A stretch of 64,000 nucleotides of DNA from Cristatella mucedo (taxonomy: Eukaryota > Bryozoa > Phylactolaemata > Cristatellidae). The position numbers and the translations under genes are program-made. The notes under the pieces were generated by a model. It did not search any database. It was not told where the DNA came from and worked only from the letters and a program-made list of their open reading frames with translations. Where the stretch lies: contig WPIO01000005.1 of assembly GCA_009760855.2 (NCBI GenBank), positions 10,248,501 to 10,312,500 on the forward strand, given 5' to 3'. Positions 1-27,869 of the stretch are shown in pieces; positions within the stretch are counted from its first letter, which is position 1, and every line of letters starts with the position of its first letter.

Positions 1-2
1 CG

Positions 3-233
3 CACAGCAAGCCAGTAACATGTAAGAATGTTAGCTTAACCAAATCAGTCCAGGGATCGACGAATCTGCACAAAGTCAACGGCATCGCATTCCAGGAAAG
101 GCGGAGACTAAATGCTCAGTCGTGTACCGGCCTGATTATCAGCGACCGTCTTCTCTTGCCGGCTGCACATTGTCGAACTCTCACCGAACATAAGCCGATA
201 CAATGCCTCATCAACAGCAAAGCTCGGCTGCTG
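3..233 (+). CDS. Trypsin-like (S1) serine protease fragment, His-box region, 5' partial
   Basis: The third forward frame is open from the window edge to a TGA at 231-233. It contains SCTGLIISDRLLLPAAHC, which matches the S1-family block around the catalytic histidine (C-x-G-x-L-I-S ... A-A-H-C). The histidine codon is at 168-170. The usual Thr before Ala-Ala-His is Pro here. Roughly 35 residues precede the block, so the IVGG-type activation site, if present, lies outside the window or in another exon. The Asp and Ser regions of the triad are not seen downstream. No convincing GT donor precedes the stop, so this may be a truncated gene or pseudogene rather than a working exon. Family membership is read from the motif only. 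Confidence 0.5.
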
Positions 234-289
234 TCTCCCTCTGCGCATATATGAGTGTCTCTCCTCAAGGCATCTGTCTCTCTCGGTCA

Positions 290-500
290 GCTTATCTATG
301 AACTCCCCGGCAGTCTCTCCTGGTTTTATCTGTCTCTCATGTCTCCGTCTGTCATCGCCTTCCTCCCTTGCTCCTTCCCTCTCCCCTTCTACCGGTCTGT
401 CTATCTCTCACTCTCTACCTGTCTGTCGCCCTACCTGTCTGTCTGTCTATGCTTCTCTCTATCTCTGTCTGTCTCTAATCTCCCTCTCTTTCACGATGCC
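290..500. repeat. CT/CTGT-rich low-complexity tract
   Basis: A pyrimidine-rich stretch of imperfect CTCT and CTGT repeats. The Leu/Ser/Cys-rich reading frames crossing it are a by-product of the repeat. Confidence 0.8.
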
Positions 501-627
501 TCTCGCTAAGAGGAGCTGCACTATTTTGCTCGCATACTTCTGACTCGGAGGGGGGGGGGCACTCAACAGGCAGACTGCGGGAGGCATGTACGTCTGCAAG
601 GCAGCACGAGTTACTCAGGCAACTTAC

Positions 628-707
628 ATCGCCGTCAGTCAAAGCTGATGAGGCAGCTTCAGTGCTCTTCTTTTTCACGACGAACCCATCACACGGAGGA
701 AATACCG
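628..707 (-). other. Candidate internal exon, identity unknown
   Basis: On the minus strand a pyrimidine-rich acceptor (CTCTTTGTAG) precedes an 80-nt open segment that ends at a perfect GAT|GTAAGT donor. In the frame that stays open it reads VFPPCDGFVVKKKSTEA followed by a Ser/Ala/Asp stretch. It lies downstream of the MICAL exons on the same strand, so it could be part of that gene's linker, but it has no recognisable motif. Splice signals of this quality also occur by chance. Confidence 0.2.
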
Positions 708-779
708 CTACAAAGAGTGGCCTGTCTGGCCTGTGCCACCAGCAGGATCCCCATTGTGAGACCACCTACAGCACAAGCA

Positions 780-2320
780 AGCAACCCTGGCACTCATGCC
801 TACTTGGTAGCAGCTACCACTGATTAGCCAGCACTGCTAGATCACGAGGCATGTTTCAGCCTGGAAGGAGGGTTCATCCAACCAGCATCACCTCACTGCT
901 GACCTCGGTGAGATTCAAGGCTACAGCAGCTGCACCCAGCCCCGGCCAAGGAGCCGTTTCAGGGATAGCAACGACTGGCTCCGAGGACGTGGCGGGCGTG
1001 GGAGCACACCGGATCATGCTTGTCCAAAAGACCCGAAGCGAGACAGCTGCATCGCCGGCGGACGTGTCGAAAGCAGCCAGCCCCTAGCAGCGATGGTGGC
1101 ATGGCAGAGCGATCGTGCGAATGCTGCGAGACCAATCGATCTGGAGAGGCCCCCCTCACAACTGGATCGGCAGGATGCTGCAGCTGCAGGCCGAGGACGA
1201 AACTGGGCTGATGACAGCTCGTAGAAGCCCGAGTCGGTGGCGTGGGTGGGTGCAGGCTGCAGTGGCCAGCTAGTTGCTAGCTGCAAGCTTGCAGCTTCAG
1301 CCAAGCAGCAGCTACCAGCATCGTACGTGCAGGGAAGAGTGGGGGCAGAGGGCACAGGCCTCTGCCTTGGACAAGCAAGGAGTGGGTCAGGAGGCTCTAG
1401 CATTCACACGATCAGCTGCCCGTGTCAAGGTCAAGGTCTAGTCCTCCCCTCGGCTAATGTTATGGCTATACACATGGCCACCTGCTTGGGTCCAACACGA
1501 GAAACTTGGAGCACAGGTTGACCAGTGCAGCACCCGCAGCAACCGAGGGCCATAACACTCCCGAGTTTGCTCTGACATTGCTGTCAGTCAAGTGTGACCA
1601 CGAAGCTGTGTCTCGATGCTTGGTCACGGGTTAGATTCAAAGCAGGCGGTCCCTAAGCAAACCAGCAGCAATCAACTAAACCAATAGCCGAGACCTCACG
1701 ATTACACAGGGACTGCTTGCCAAATTCGGCAGCAGCCGTTTGAAACCTACTGTCTGGTCGGTCACACTAGCTTTCCAGAGGATGCTTGACAGAACGAGTT
1801 GAGCAGAGACCAAGCTGTCAAGCCAGACTGGTTCGACGCAGGCGAGGAAGCCTATTCTTTAGAGAAATTACTGAAGCAAGCAAATTCGAAGTGCAGCGTA
1901 CATTAAGACTAAACAGGAGAAATGAAAAACGAGTTTCCTCGAAATAAAAATCAAAGCCATGTCACGGACAAGCTGCTTTGCACGTAGGGCATTATGCCAG
2001 CTGACCAAAGCATTGAGCCTCGCATCAGCGACTATCTACGCGACTGCAACGAGCGCACCAGTTTTTTGGCCAAACGGTGAAAAGTCGAAGAAAGCCTTGA
2101 GATCGACTGCCACAAGCTCTCCGATTGAATGCTTAGCGATGGTGGCAGGACCCCCCCCCAACCACCGGACAGCCACCAATGTTCACGGCACGGCCCGCCG
2201 GGCATCGACATGCTTCGGCGATCAGGTCCGACGCAAAACTCGTACACGTAGCGATGAGGCTAGCTGCACGAAGGAAGAGGAAGTCAGGAACAAGAATCTA
2301 TAGCCCATCATTCATCTGTG
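780..2320. other. No gene recognised; GC-moderate unique DNA
   Basis: The stretch is rich in CAGC/GCTG words at 900-1420, which produce overlapping open frames of 60-130 residues on both strands. None has a recognisable motif or convincing exon borders. I see no repeat family member here. Confidence 0.5.
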
Positions 2321-2324
2321 AAGC

Positions 2325-2490
2325 GCCATAAGAGAAATTATTCTCTCTTCCAGCGTTTCATATACGCCAAAGGTTCGAGCCCAAGATCTCGGGTCATCAA
2401 ATACATGCTCATCAAATACGTGCAAAACTTTATCCTCGGTCGTTAAAGACGAGCACCTTGAATCACTGGGTCAAACCAGCCAGTCGCTGG
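2325..2490 (-). repeat. tRNA-derived SINE (family 1) with LINE-A-like tail
   Basis: Reverse-complemented, it begins with a tRNA-like head (TGGTTTGACCCAGTGATTCA at 2462-2481, with a B-box-like GGCTCGAACC further on). It ends in the motif GAGAGAATAATTTCTCTTATGGCGC, which resembles the hairpin at the 3' end of LINE family A. An internal duplication (CATCAAATACATG / CATCAAATACGTG) has expanded this copy. The same arrangement recurs at 7165, 35545 and 42075. Confidence 0.65.
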
Positions 2491-3460
2491 TTGATGAGAA
2501 TATGGACTGTCCATAAGAATAACATTAGTCACTCTTCCTGTCGGATGTATGCCTGCCACCGGTGCGACAGCTTAAGCAAATATGAATCACTTCCTGCTAA
2601 TTCGGCCGAAGTATGCTCGTCGCGAGCGCTGTCCTAAAAGAGTGGCTAACATCAGCGAGATTGCCGCAATCTCGAAGGAGATTCTTGACCATATCTCGCG
2701 GGCCCCATCTCTCTCTAATTCTCCTTCTTTTAAAAAGTCACCATCAAGAGGTTTACAAAACCATGTGAGTGGCTTTCTCAAAATGAGCGCGTTCGACACA
2801 AACGGGGAACCCACACACGCACGCGCGCGCGCACGCACACGTGCGCAAAATGTGGGCTCCTACCATTACCGCCCCATAAAGCACTAGTCTTTCGTCTAGC
2901 TTAAGTCATACAAGCAAGTTATAAGCAATTAGTTAGACTGCCAGACTGAAGTAAAGAGAGCCCGGACAGGACGCAAAAGGAGGGACATGCAACAAGTAGC
3001 GGCCAATCGAGAGAGACGGCCAGGTTTTCATAGGCGATACTTAAAGCTTAGCAAGTCGCACGCCTCTATTATACTTGCCTGAGGTCTAGGACGGCAACGT
3101 AGTCGTAGCACAGTCCAAGGTCAAGTCCATCGCTCGGGTTCCTCGGAAACGGAAAACCTCGGTGCGCATGCGTGCGTTACCGCCCGACCTGGTGGAGGTG
3201 GGCGACATGCGGGCGGGGCGGGGCTTCTGGACCGCGGCGCTTCTGCTTCAAGTCGGGCTCCGGGAGGTGAGAACGATAGGCATTCTTGAATTCTCCTTTT
3301 GGGAACTTGCTCCGCAGCTTTCAAATTTTTACTTCTGCTCGGCTGGCTGCTAAAGCATTAAATAATTACGGTTACTGACTGTAGTAGGTCGCACGAGGAC
3401 GTTATTATTCATCCGTGTCATCGCAAAAATTAAAAAACAAATTTTGAAACAAAAGATTGA
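2491..3460. other. No gene recognised; small alternating CA/CG tract and GC-rich pocket
   Basis: At 2811-2848 there is an alternating CA/CG run able to adopt Z-DNA. At 3120-3275 a GC-rich, CpG-rich pocket is open on the plus strand and ends in GGGAG|GTGAGA, a good donor. The encoded residues (RALPPDLVEVGDMRAGRGFW in part) match nothing I know. An exon is possible but unsupported. Confidence 0.4.
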
Positions 3461-3462
3461 GC

Positions 3463-3610
3463 AGCCTCTTTTGCGTAGAGACGGAAGAGCCTTTGCGGCT
3501 ATTATTAGCGCTTGCAGGGGCGATTAAGGATCGCCCGCCGCAGGATTTGAATCCAGACCTCGAGACCGAGGTCGTGAAAAGCTTTACCCAGTGGGCCACC
3601 GCGGCTCACC
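3463..3610 (-). repeat. tRNA-derived SINE (family 2)
   Basis: Reverse-complemented, it reads like a tRNA: TGGCCCACTGGGTAAAGC (A-box region), then TTTTCACGACCTCGG, then a B-box-like GGATTCAAATCC. A body with a GGGCGAT/ATCGCCC hairpin follows, then AAGGCTCTTCCGTCTCTAC. Copies with the same head lie at 21735 (plus) and with the same body and tail at 37836 (minus). As a tRNA gene it is degenerate, so it is called a SINE. Confidence 0.7.
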
Positions 3611-3806
3611 AAAAATGGATGCTCTCGACCGGCAGTACACCTGGACCAAGCAACGCATACCTTTAGCCCCCTCGATAGCCTTGAGCGGATTTTGAATAAA
3701 GGAGCTGATATAATGGGCGACATTAATGACTCAATACTTGGTGACAAATCTATAACCTTGGCAAGAATCGCGGTAAGAGATACAAATCGTTAGTTTCTGC
3801 AATCGC

Positions 3807-4115
3807 TGCACTTGTGCAGGTATCTTACCTCATTTAAAGCTACTGCACTTCTACAGGCACCTTACATCATCTATAGCTACTGCACTTCTGCAGGTATCTT
3901 ACCTCATCTATTGCCACCGAACTTCTGCTGGTATCTTACATCGTCTACAGCCACAGTACAGCAGCACGAACCTTACTTCATCTACAGCTGCCTCACTACT
4001 GCAGGCATTGTAACATCATCTACAGCCACCGCACAACTGCAGGTATCTTATCTCATTTATATCCACGGTGCTTCTGCAGGCATCTTACCTCATCTATAGC
4101 TACCACACTTCTACA
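3807..4115 (+). repeat. 37-bp minisatellite, about nine units
   Basis: Unit starts fall at 3807, 3844, 3881, 3918, 3955, 3992, 4030, 4067 and about 4104, so the period is 37 bp with one 38-bp step. A typical unit reads GCACTTCTGCAGGTATC, then TTACCTCATCTATAGCTAC. Units are diverged from each other. Further degenerate units lie at 4365-4510. The 95-residue open frame across the array reflects the repeat and one lucky frame, not a protein. Confidence 0.92.
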
Positions 4116-4364
4116 ATTAGCTTCGGAGCTACGACATTCTTTTAAAGGGGGTAATTTCCACAAGATTTTCATGTAAGCCAGGTCAGACTAGAAATTAATT
4201 AAAAATTGCGATGAAAAAGTCATAATGTTTATTCTAAACGCTCGGCAGTTGCTCACCGAGGTCATTAAGACGTAATTTCGTCGTTGGTGGTGGCGGGGTG
4301 GGGGGGGGGGCTTAGGAATAAGGGGCGACATAGGTCACTGTCCCTCTTGCTCTCTGGCTAGGCC

Positions 4365-4510
4365 ACAGTCTGCAAGCATCTTCCTCATCCATAGCTATCT
4401 CACTTCTGCAGTTATCTTACCTAACTAAAATAGCTATCGCACTTCTACAGGCGTCCTAGCACATCTATAGCTACCGACATTGTACAGGCGTCTTAGTTCT
4501 TTCAAAGTAA
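4365..4510 (+). repeat. Outlying degenerate units of the 37-bp minisatellite
   Basis: Phrases such as CACTTCTGCAGTTATCTTACC and CACTTCTACAGGCGTC, each followed by CTATAGCTA, repeat the unit of the main array after about 250 bp of other sequence. That interval includes a poly-G run near 4300. Confidence 0.75.
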
Positions 4511-4545
4511 AGTACCATTTCAATCGAACATCTTAGCTGCTTAAC

Positions 4546-5074
4546 TTACCGACATTCGACATTGCCTCCGATCTGATCGTTGCTGGCTTGCAATGCTTCT
4601 CTAGGCAAAGTCTTCGCGACTAATAAACGAGCATCAATCAGCGAGGTAGCTTTAACTATCGTGTTTCTCGAGAAATCTCTTGCATTCACAGCAAATCGTC
4701 TCTTGGTGCATATCCACAGAGAGATGCTTGAAATAAATCTCGACTTCCGAGACGGCAGGCCACTAAATAGTTCTCGGCTTGCAAATAAATCTAGTTCATC
4801 TAATTTACGTAAAGAAATAAGATGTAGCAGGCCAATAGGCGAAGCCATGGCTAGGAGCAACTATGCCGCAACCGCAATCCCGTTGTTGACTCAGACTCGT
4901 CAAACCACCTCGAACGCATACCATTTTCAAACTAATGGATCTCTAAAGGCCGCTAGAGCGGCGCGCGCCCTGCGAGTGCTTGCAATTATTTCGGTTTCCA
5001 AAAGAGCTGTGGCCATCTTGAAGAGGCGATCTTATTCAAGAAAGAATTTGGAAGCAGCTCAAAGAGGCCTGTAG
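4546..5074. other. Two opposed unassigned open frames
   Basis: A 164-codon frame runs on the plus strand (4580-5074, ATG start) and a 104-codon frame on the minus strand (4546-4860). Neither has a signal peptide, domain motif or neighbouring exon that I can connect. The plus frame ends in a basic, Ala/Arg-rich stretch. At this base composition both could be chance. I call no gene. Confidence 0.2.
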
Positions 5075-5149
5075 GGCTGGCAGGATCAAAGATAGGTCAG
5101 GTACAGCATCGCTAGCAAAAGTCTTCTTTACAGTTTTAAATAATTTATG

Positions 5150-6720
5150 CTCATACTTGACTTATAATACCCGGGAAATTTGCCCCAATTTTTGAGGGAT
5201 CATACACAATTGTGGGATTGTGTACCTCAGTTACTGTAGATTGTCGCGCATTGCCCACAATTTAAGGTTTTAAATTGTTTGAAATTTTTTGGATTCACTT
5301 CAAAATGCAGAATATCATACGATATGAAAACTGAAGCTTCGCACGACCGATTTCTGGTAGATTTGCGGTTGATTGGAGTGGTTTTCGGGTTTGGGACGAG
5401 TCATTGCTGCTGATTGCCATGGAATGCACGAGATTTTACGAACACGGTGGGTCAAAATCATGTAGTTTTATCTCAAATATAGTTCGCTGTAACATGTATT
5501 CATAGCAAAAGAACTAGCAATCCAATTTCGTAAAATTTTGTGGTGGAATGATGAAGACTATGGTACTGGTCCGGGCAATTGCAGTTGATTGCCGTGCATG
5601 AGAATGATTGCTGCACTTTTCGAGAAATTGTATGAGTACTCTATATACGAAGAGCAGAGTAATGAGCAATCAAAATGAGAGCTAAGTGTACGATTTCTAG
5701 TCGCTTTGTTGCGGGTTGCACTGGATTTCATCATAGGACCCGATTGTTGCAGTCAAGTGCAGTGCATTGTCTATGAACGCGCAGGCACAACATTGCAAAA
5801 GTTTGTTGGTGCATTTTGAACTGAGTCTAGTGTTACGTGAAACCTAAATGGGAGCTTCGCATAGAGAGTTTTAGGATTTACTGCAGTTTAGAGTGGATTG
5901 CGCTATTTGCTCAGGCCATGCTCCAAAAGCCTGGAACCCCCTCCCGACTTTCGTCAGAACATCCCCTGACCTGACCACATTTAAAAGGAACTTAAAAACA
6001 CACCTATTTAGGACAGCATTTAGTGGGTCCCTGTGATTCGTCCTTCATGTGCTTATGCGTGCTGACAGTGTGCATGCTGCCACTAACCACATTTGCATGC
6101 TGACCCTGTGCATGTCACCCCTGACCATATTATTCATTTTGTTTGTTTTTCAAGCCTAATTTTACTTACCATTCAATTGCATTTCCCTTTGCAGCAAATG
6201 TAAAGCGCCTAGAAAGAGATTAAGTTCTCTGGGGCGCTTCATCAAGTACATTATTGCTATTATTATTATTATTATTTCTGATGATTGCCATATATTGCAG
6301 GTAATCATGCATGCCCAATGGCTTGAATTTACTTGGGTCCACACTTGGATACAGTGCCCTGTACTACTCAATACAAACTGGCTCGGGGCATTTCGTGGCG
6401 GGTTGGAGTGGATTGCGATATTTTCCCATCCCGTTGTAGATATTTGCAGGGCATTGCACGAGAGTGCTACAGCGGGTTCTCGTAACATTTTGCGAGTATG
6501 CTTTTCACAGAGTGTACTGTCGTATCGAATTAAAAGGAGCATTTCGAAAAGGATTTCTTTAGCTTTGCGTTGAAATACTTTAAATTGTGTTGTATTTCGG
6601 CAGCGGCCCTGGCCTCAGCAATCTATTGCGAACCTCGCAGCGAACCTCAAAAGAATGTGAGCGATGAATGGCGAGAAATTTTGTGGGTACACTTGGAAAG
6701 TACACACTTGTGGGTAAACT
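5150..6720 (+). repeat. Degenerate satellite array, period about 173 bp
   Basis: The core GCAGTNGATTGCNNTGCATTG recurs with the GATTGC element at about 5239, 5412, 5587, 5755, 6283 and 6439. After removing a 357-bp LINE fragment inserted at 5921-6277, spacings are about 173, 175, 168, 171 and 156. A second landmark, GGAGCTTCGC, falls at 5332 and 5852, three periods apart. Monomers are strongly diverged. The same family appears at 46.3-46.9 kb (minus) and 49.1-51.1 kb (plus), and as a remnant near 7330-7395. Confidence 0.75.
5921..6277 (+). mobile_element. LINE family A, 3' fragment inserted in the satellite
   Basis: The start matches the last RT-ORF codons of the copy at 16485-17690 (AGCCTGGAAC, CATCCCCTGACCTGACCACA). 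It continues through the 3' UTR and ends with the family's terminal hairpin (AAAGCGCCTAGAAAGAGATT ... GGGGCGCTT) and a TTATTATTA tail. It interrupts one satellite monomer. Confidence 0.85.
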
Positions 6721-6734
6721 TGAAGTGTACCCAA

Positions 6735-6765
<31 letters not shown>

Positions 6766-6778
6766 CGCACACACGCAC

Positions 6779-6829
<51 letters not shown>

Positions 6830-6867
6830 TACACGCACGCACGCACGCACACACACACGCACGCACG

Positions 6868-6900
<33 letters not shown>

Positions 6901-6927
6901 TTATACATATATATATAAACATATATG
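6735..6927 (+). repeat. (AC)n / (ACGC)n microsatellite followed by (AT)n
   Basis: About 150 bp of CA dinucleotides with scattered CACG units, then an AT run (6888-6927). Cys/Val- and Thr/His-rich open frames here are artefacts. Confidence 0.97.
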
Positions 6928-7164
6928 TCGGAGCTCTCGGCAGCTGGTGGCAAAACAAAAAAGCTTGCCTGGCTGACGTCGGCTTCCTACGCGCGGAAAG
7001 AATGGCATTGAGAGGCGGCACTGCGTCTCCGGCGCCATTACTGACTCGGAAGCCATATGATCAATGTTCCTGAACCGGGAGGCCCGGATAGCATCCGCGA
7101 CCCCGGCAGGTAACGGCACCGCCGGCTAACGTATAGATACAAGCTAAAAAGTTTCAATAAATCC

Positions 7165-7330
7165 TTCTGTGTAAAATTCATTTGAATAGCTCCCTAAGAG
7201 AACTACATCTCTATCCAGGTGCTTCACATACGCAGTAGGGCTCAGGACCTTGACTTCGGTCGTCGAATGCAAGCCCCTTGACCGTGGTCGTTAAAAGCAA
7301 GCACTTTAACCCCTGGGCCAAACCAGGCGG
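7165..7330 (-). repeat. tRNA-derived SINE (family 1)
   Basis: Reverse-complemented, it has a TGGTTTGGCCCAGGGGTTAA head, the phrase TTAACGACCACGGTC, a B-box-like region, and GAAGCACCTGGATAGAGATG ... CTTAGGGAGCTATTCAAATG at the 3' end. That is the LINE-A hairpin layout. Its right end abuts a remnant of the 173-bp satellite (GCTTCGCAAAGCCGATTTG). Confidence 0.75.
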
Positions 7331-7457
7331 CTTCGCAAAGCCGATTTGTGGTGGATTTCAGTTAGCTCAAAGTGAATTGTGGTAGAGGTCAGGGTCTTTT
7401 CAGCCCACTTGCACGCGAACGCGAGAGCGAAATGGCTTGAAATGTGCTGGGTTTTGT

Positions 7458-9590
7458 AGTTTAATGGATCGCAGTCTGTAACACCACAAACGGACAAAGA
7501 CAAAGTCGGTGTTGCAAATGAGACTTTTCTAAAGCCTACTCAAAGCCTAAGCGGCTTGTAGTACAAATGCGGTAGCCTTAAGACTTAATCTTACTCAACA
7601 AAGAGAAAGTGTGAAGCATAGCTGAGTCAGGTGGGCAGTCGAGTAAGTGAGTAGCATGGAAGTAGCAGCTCAAGACGTCGTTGCGTCGGAATTGTGGAAG
7701 TGAGTTCCACAATCAAAGACCTTCGGAGCAAAAGCTTTTGTCGCCAACGGTATTTAAACTTAACGACGATAAAACAGAACTTCTATTCACTCACAGGACA
7801 AGCGTCTAGCTAGACTAAGATAGATTTCTCCTCTAATATATGATGATGTTGTGCGACTATCACCATGTGCTCGGAATGTATGCGCTGTCTTTGACAACTC
7901 TCTAAATTTTGAAAGTTTCATTAAGAAGACTCCCTCCGCAGCTAACCATTACATTCGATTCCTATCTAATATTAGGGACTGTCTACTACGGTGGCTTGCA
8001 AGCAATTTAGCTAGCTCCCTGGTTCTGTCCAAGTTAGACTATTGCAATTCCATTTTCCCCGGGCTTCCGAAAAAGCCGTTAGGACCCTGCAGCTGGCGAT
8101 GAATATGGCTGCCAGGCGAGTTAGCACATGCTTTAGGTTTAGCCATGTGTCTCCTTTGCTAAAGGAACTGCGCTGGCACACGGTTGATCAACGGATACAG
8201 TGTAAAGTTCTTTCGCTGACCGGTAAGGCCTGTCACGGCTTGTCTCCTTCATACCTTGCTGAACTGCTGCACCAGTTTCAGCCTCCTCGGGTCCTCAGAT
8301 TCTCTACGGACAATAATAGCTATTCCATTCCTCTGCTTAAAGGAAATTGGCCGAAATTCAGTATCAAACGTCTGCAAGGCAAGCATTCAGTTTATCAGAA
8401 ACTGCAGCAGATTACGATGGTTCAAGCAGAAGATGCAACCAAATATTGTCAGCATAAAAGTGATAGCAGATTCTATGGGCCGGGCCGCTTCGCTTTTCCC
8501 AGAGGCTCAGTATAAATGGAGAACAGCAACGGATCGAGGACGGACCCTTGTGGAACTTCACAGGTGAGTGGCCTGGTAGATGAGATATGACACCCATTCC
8601 AGTCATCATTGCTGCATAGGATGGCGTTGGTTACTTTGAAGAGAGAAGTATTGGCGGTGTGATGTCGCTTGGATCCCGACTGAAATTTGTTAGCTAGGAC
8701 TTCTGATTCCAATCCGGCTTTTTAAGTATTAGGCAACGATGGCCAATTTGAAAGATTTGCATTGAAAATCCAAAGTATGGCTGGATTGAGCTTTTAGGCC
8801 AGTAAAGATCACAGGGGGATTGTAGGTCAAAAGAAGCTGAGCTATTTTTACTAGATTTTATTTAGGTAGCTACTTCGCATGCAAAAACCTCGGAGAATTT
8901 TTTAAGACGGGTCAAATGTTGCGACTCAGCAATTGCTTTAATCGTAGAGAGCTTTAAGGAGGCACGAATATGTGCAACTTTTTTAACGAAGAAAGCAAAA
9001 AAAATTTGGCCGAGTCATTAGTATCAGGGTAGTGAGATCTCTCAAATTTTGCAAGCAAATTGTTCACCGACCTAGAATTTTTTTTAAAACTCCGACTGGT
9101 AGGACTCCAATTTTGAGTGAAAAAAGAAGTCCTGGCCTTTCTAAGCTTCAGGGTATAATCATGCAGGAAGTCTTTAAAATTGGCTAGATCGCCGTCAGAC
9201 CCAAAATAGAGAAAGAGGGTTCAATGCTGAGCTTAACACGGTCATTTTTGAAGTTTTTTTTAGTAAATTAAAAGCAATCTTCACGACTCTGCACACGGTT
9301 AGAATGCGTAGAAGCCTGCTTGTAGAGGGCACTGCTAAGTTCCATGTTCACTGCATTAGTGAAGGAATCCATTTGATCTGCCAAGTCTGAGTACAGATCA
9401 AGAAGACATGTATCGCAAACTTATATTTGCTTATTTGAACTTCTGTCAGTTGGGTAGACTGTCCGTCAATAGTGGTCGTGGATTTATACAACGCATTTAA
9501 TTTTGAAAACCAGATTATATGCCTGGTAGGCTTAGTAAGCAACCAAATTTTTAGCGAAGGATTTGAGAATTCATTTATCGTCAATATAGA
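7458..9590 (-). mobile_element. LINE family B copy, endonuclease and RT remnants, internally inverted
   Basis: Compared with the fuller copy at 42958-45830, this copy runs from endonuclease/RT-linker sequence near 9590 down to the family's 3' end near 7458 (GTCTGTAACACCACAAA). The RT region includes CEVPQGSVLDPLLFSIYTEP and HFYADNI, so the canonical YADD is YADN. Positions 7749-8345 lie in the opposite orientation. Frames are broken by stops and shifts; this is a dead element. It sits just downstream of the last MICAL exon found. Confidence 0.85.
7749..8345 (+). mobile_element. Inverted internal segment of the LINE B copy
   Basis: This 597-bp piece reads on the plus strand from the LNDDKTELL region of the RT to the KEI motif (LAELLHQFQPPRVLRF near its end). 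The flanking minus-strand pieces end exactly where it should begin and end, so it was inverted in place. TTTAAA-like words lie at both junctions (GTATTTAAAC; GCTTAAAGG). Confidence 0.8.
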
Positions 9591-9832
9591 TCTGTATTTC
9601 AGATTACTGTAGCATATTTATAGAGACTGCCGTCCCTCATGGCACATACTGCACGCCTGCTGTCTCAAAAACCGCTTGACATGCTCATGCAAAAATTCAA
9701 ATCTAAAAGTGCCACAACGCTGTGATGGCGCTATGCTGAGCTATTTAGCAACGCGTATCTACGATCTGGCAAACATACTCTCTTCACTCTCTGTCTTGTA
9801 CACCACTACAACATTCTATTAAGATGCTCCAC

Positions 9833-27555
<17,723 letters not shown>

Positions 27556-27797
27556 AACGTGCGACTGGCGTCATCGCATTGATATGCAACGCATTGTCCG
27601 CATTGACTGGCCAATTCCAATATCGGGTGATCGATGCTATCGTACGTACGTTATAAACGAGCCGATACTTGCAGAAACTGTAGGCACAGATGAATTTAGT
27701 TAACGGCGCTCGCCCACGCTGTTAGCTACGCAGGGTAAACGGTATCTGATCAGATGGAGAGCAAAGTGGGGATATAGGCTTTATATATTAAAATATC

Positions 27798-27866
27798 AGG
27801 GAAGTTACAGGCTGCTCACTCCCTCCCAAACGCAGACAGCCAGCCGACGGCTAAGCGACCCGCCCC
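27798..27866 (+). repeat. Direct repeat, first copy
   Basis: GGCTGCTCACTCCCTCCCAA and what follows, through GGCTAAGCGACCCGCCCC, recurs with four or five differences at 28798-28859, about 1 kb away. Confidence 0.85.
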
Positions 27867-27869
27867 TGT

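Noticed and set aside
3460..3620. Genuine tRNA genes at the B-box matches (3540, 21800, 35615, 42110)
   Set aside because: No acceptor-stem pairing could be found, copies share non-tRNA bodies and tails, and several are truncated. They are SINE heads.
3812..4099. 95-codon frame across the 37-bp repeats
   Set aside because: 37 is not a multiple of three, so successive units are read in different frames; a repeated protein domain would require a multiple of three.
3807..4115. CRISPR array
   Set aside because: There is no alternation of constant repeats and unique spacers. The array is a plain tandem repeat in a eukaryotic genome.
6570..7073. Thr/His-rich 167-codon frame
   Set aside because: It is a translation of the (AC)n microsatellite.
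1..9832. Calponin-homology or LIM exons of MICAL
   Set aside because: I looked on the minus strand for Trp-Cys, LCALxHR-like and Cys/His zinc patterns and found none that I could defend.
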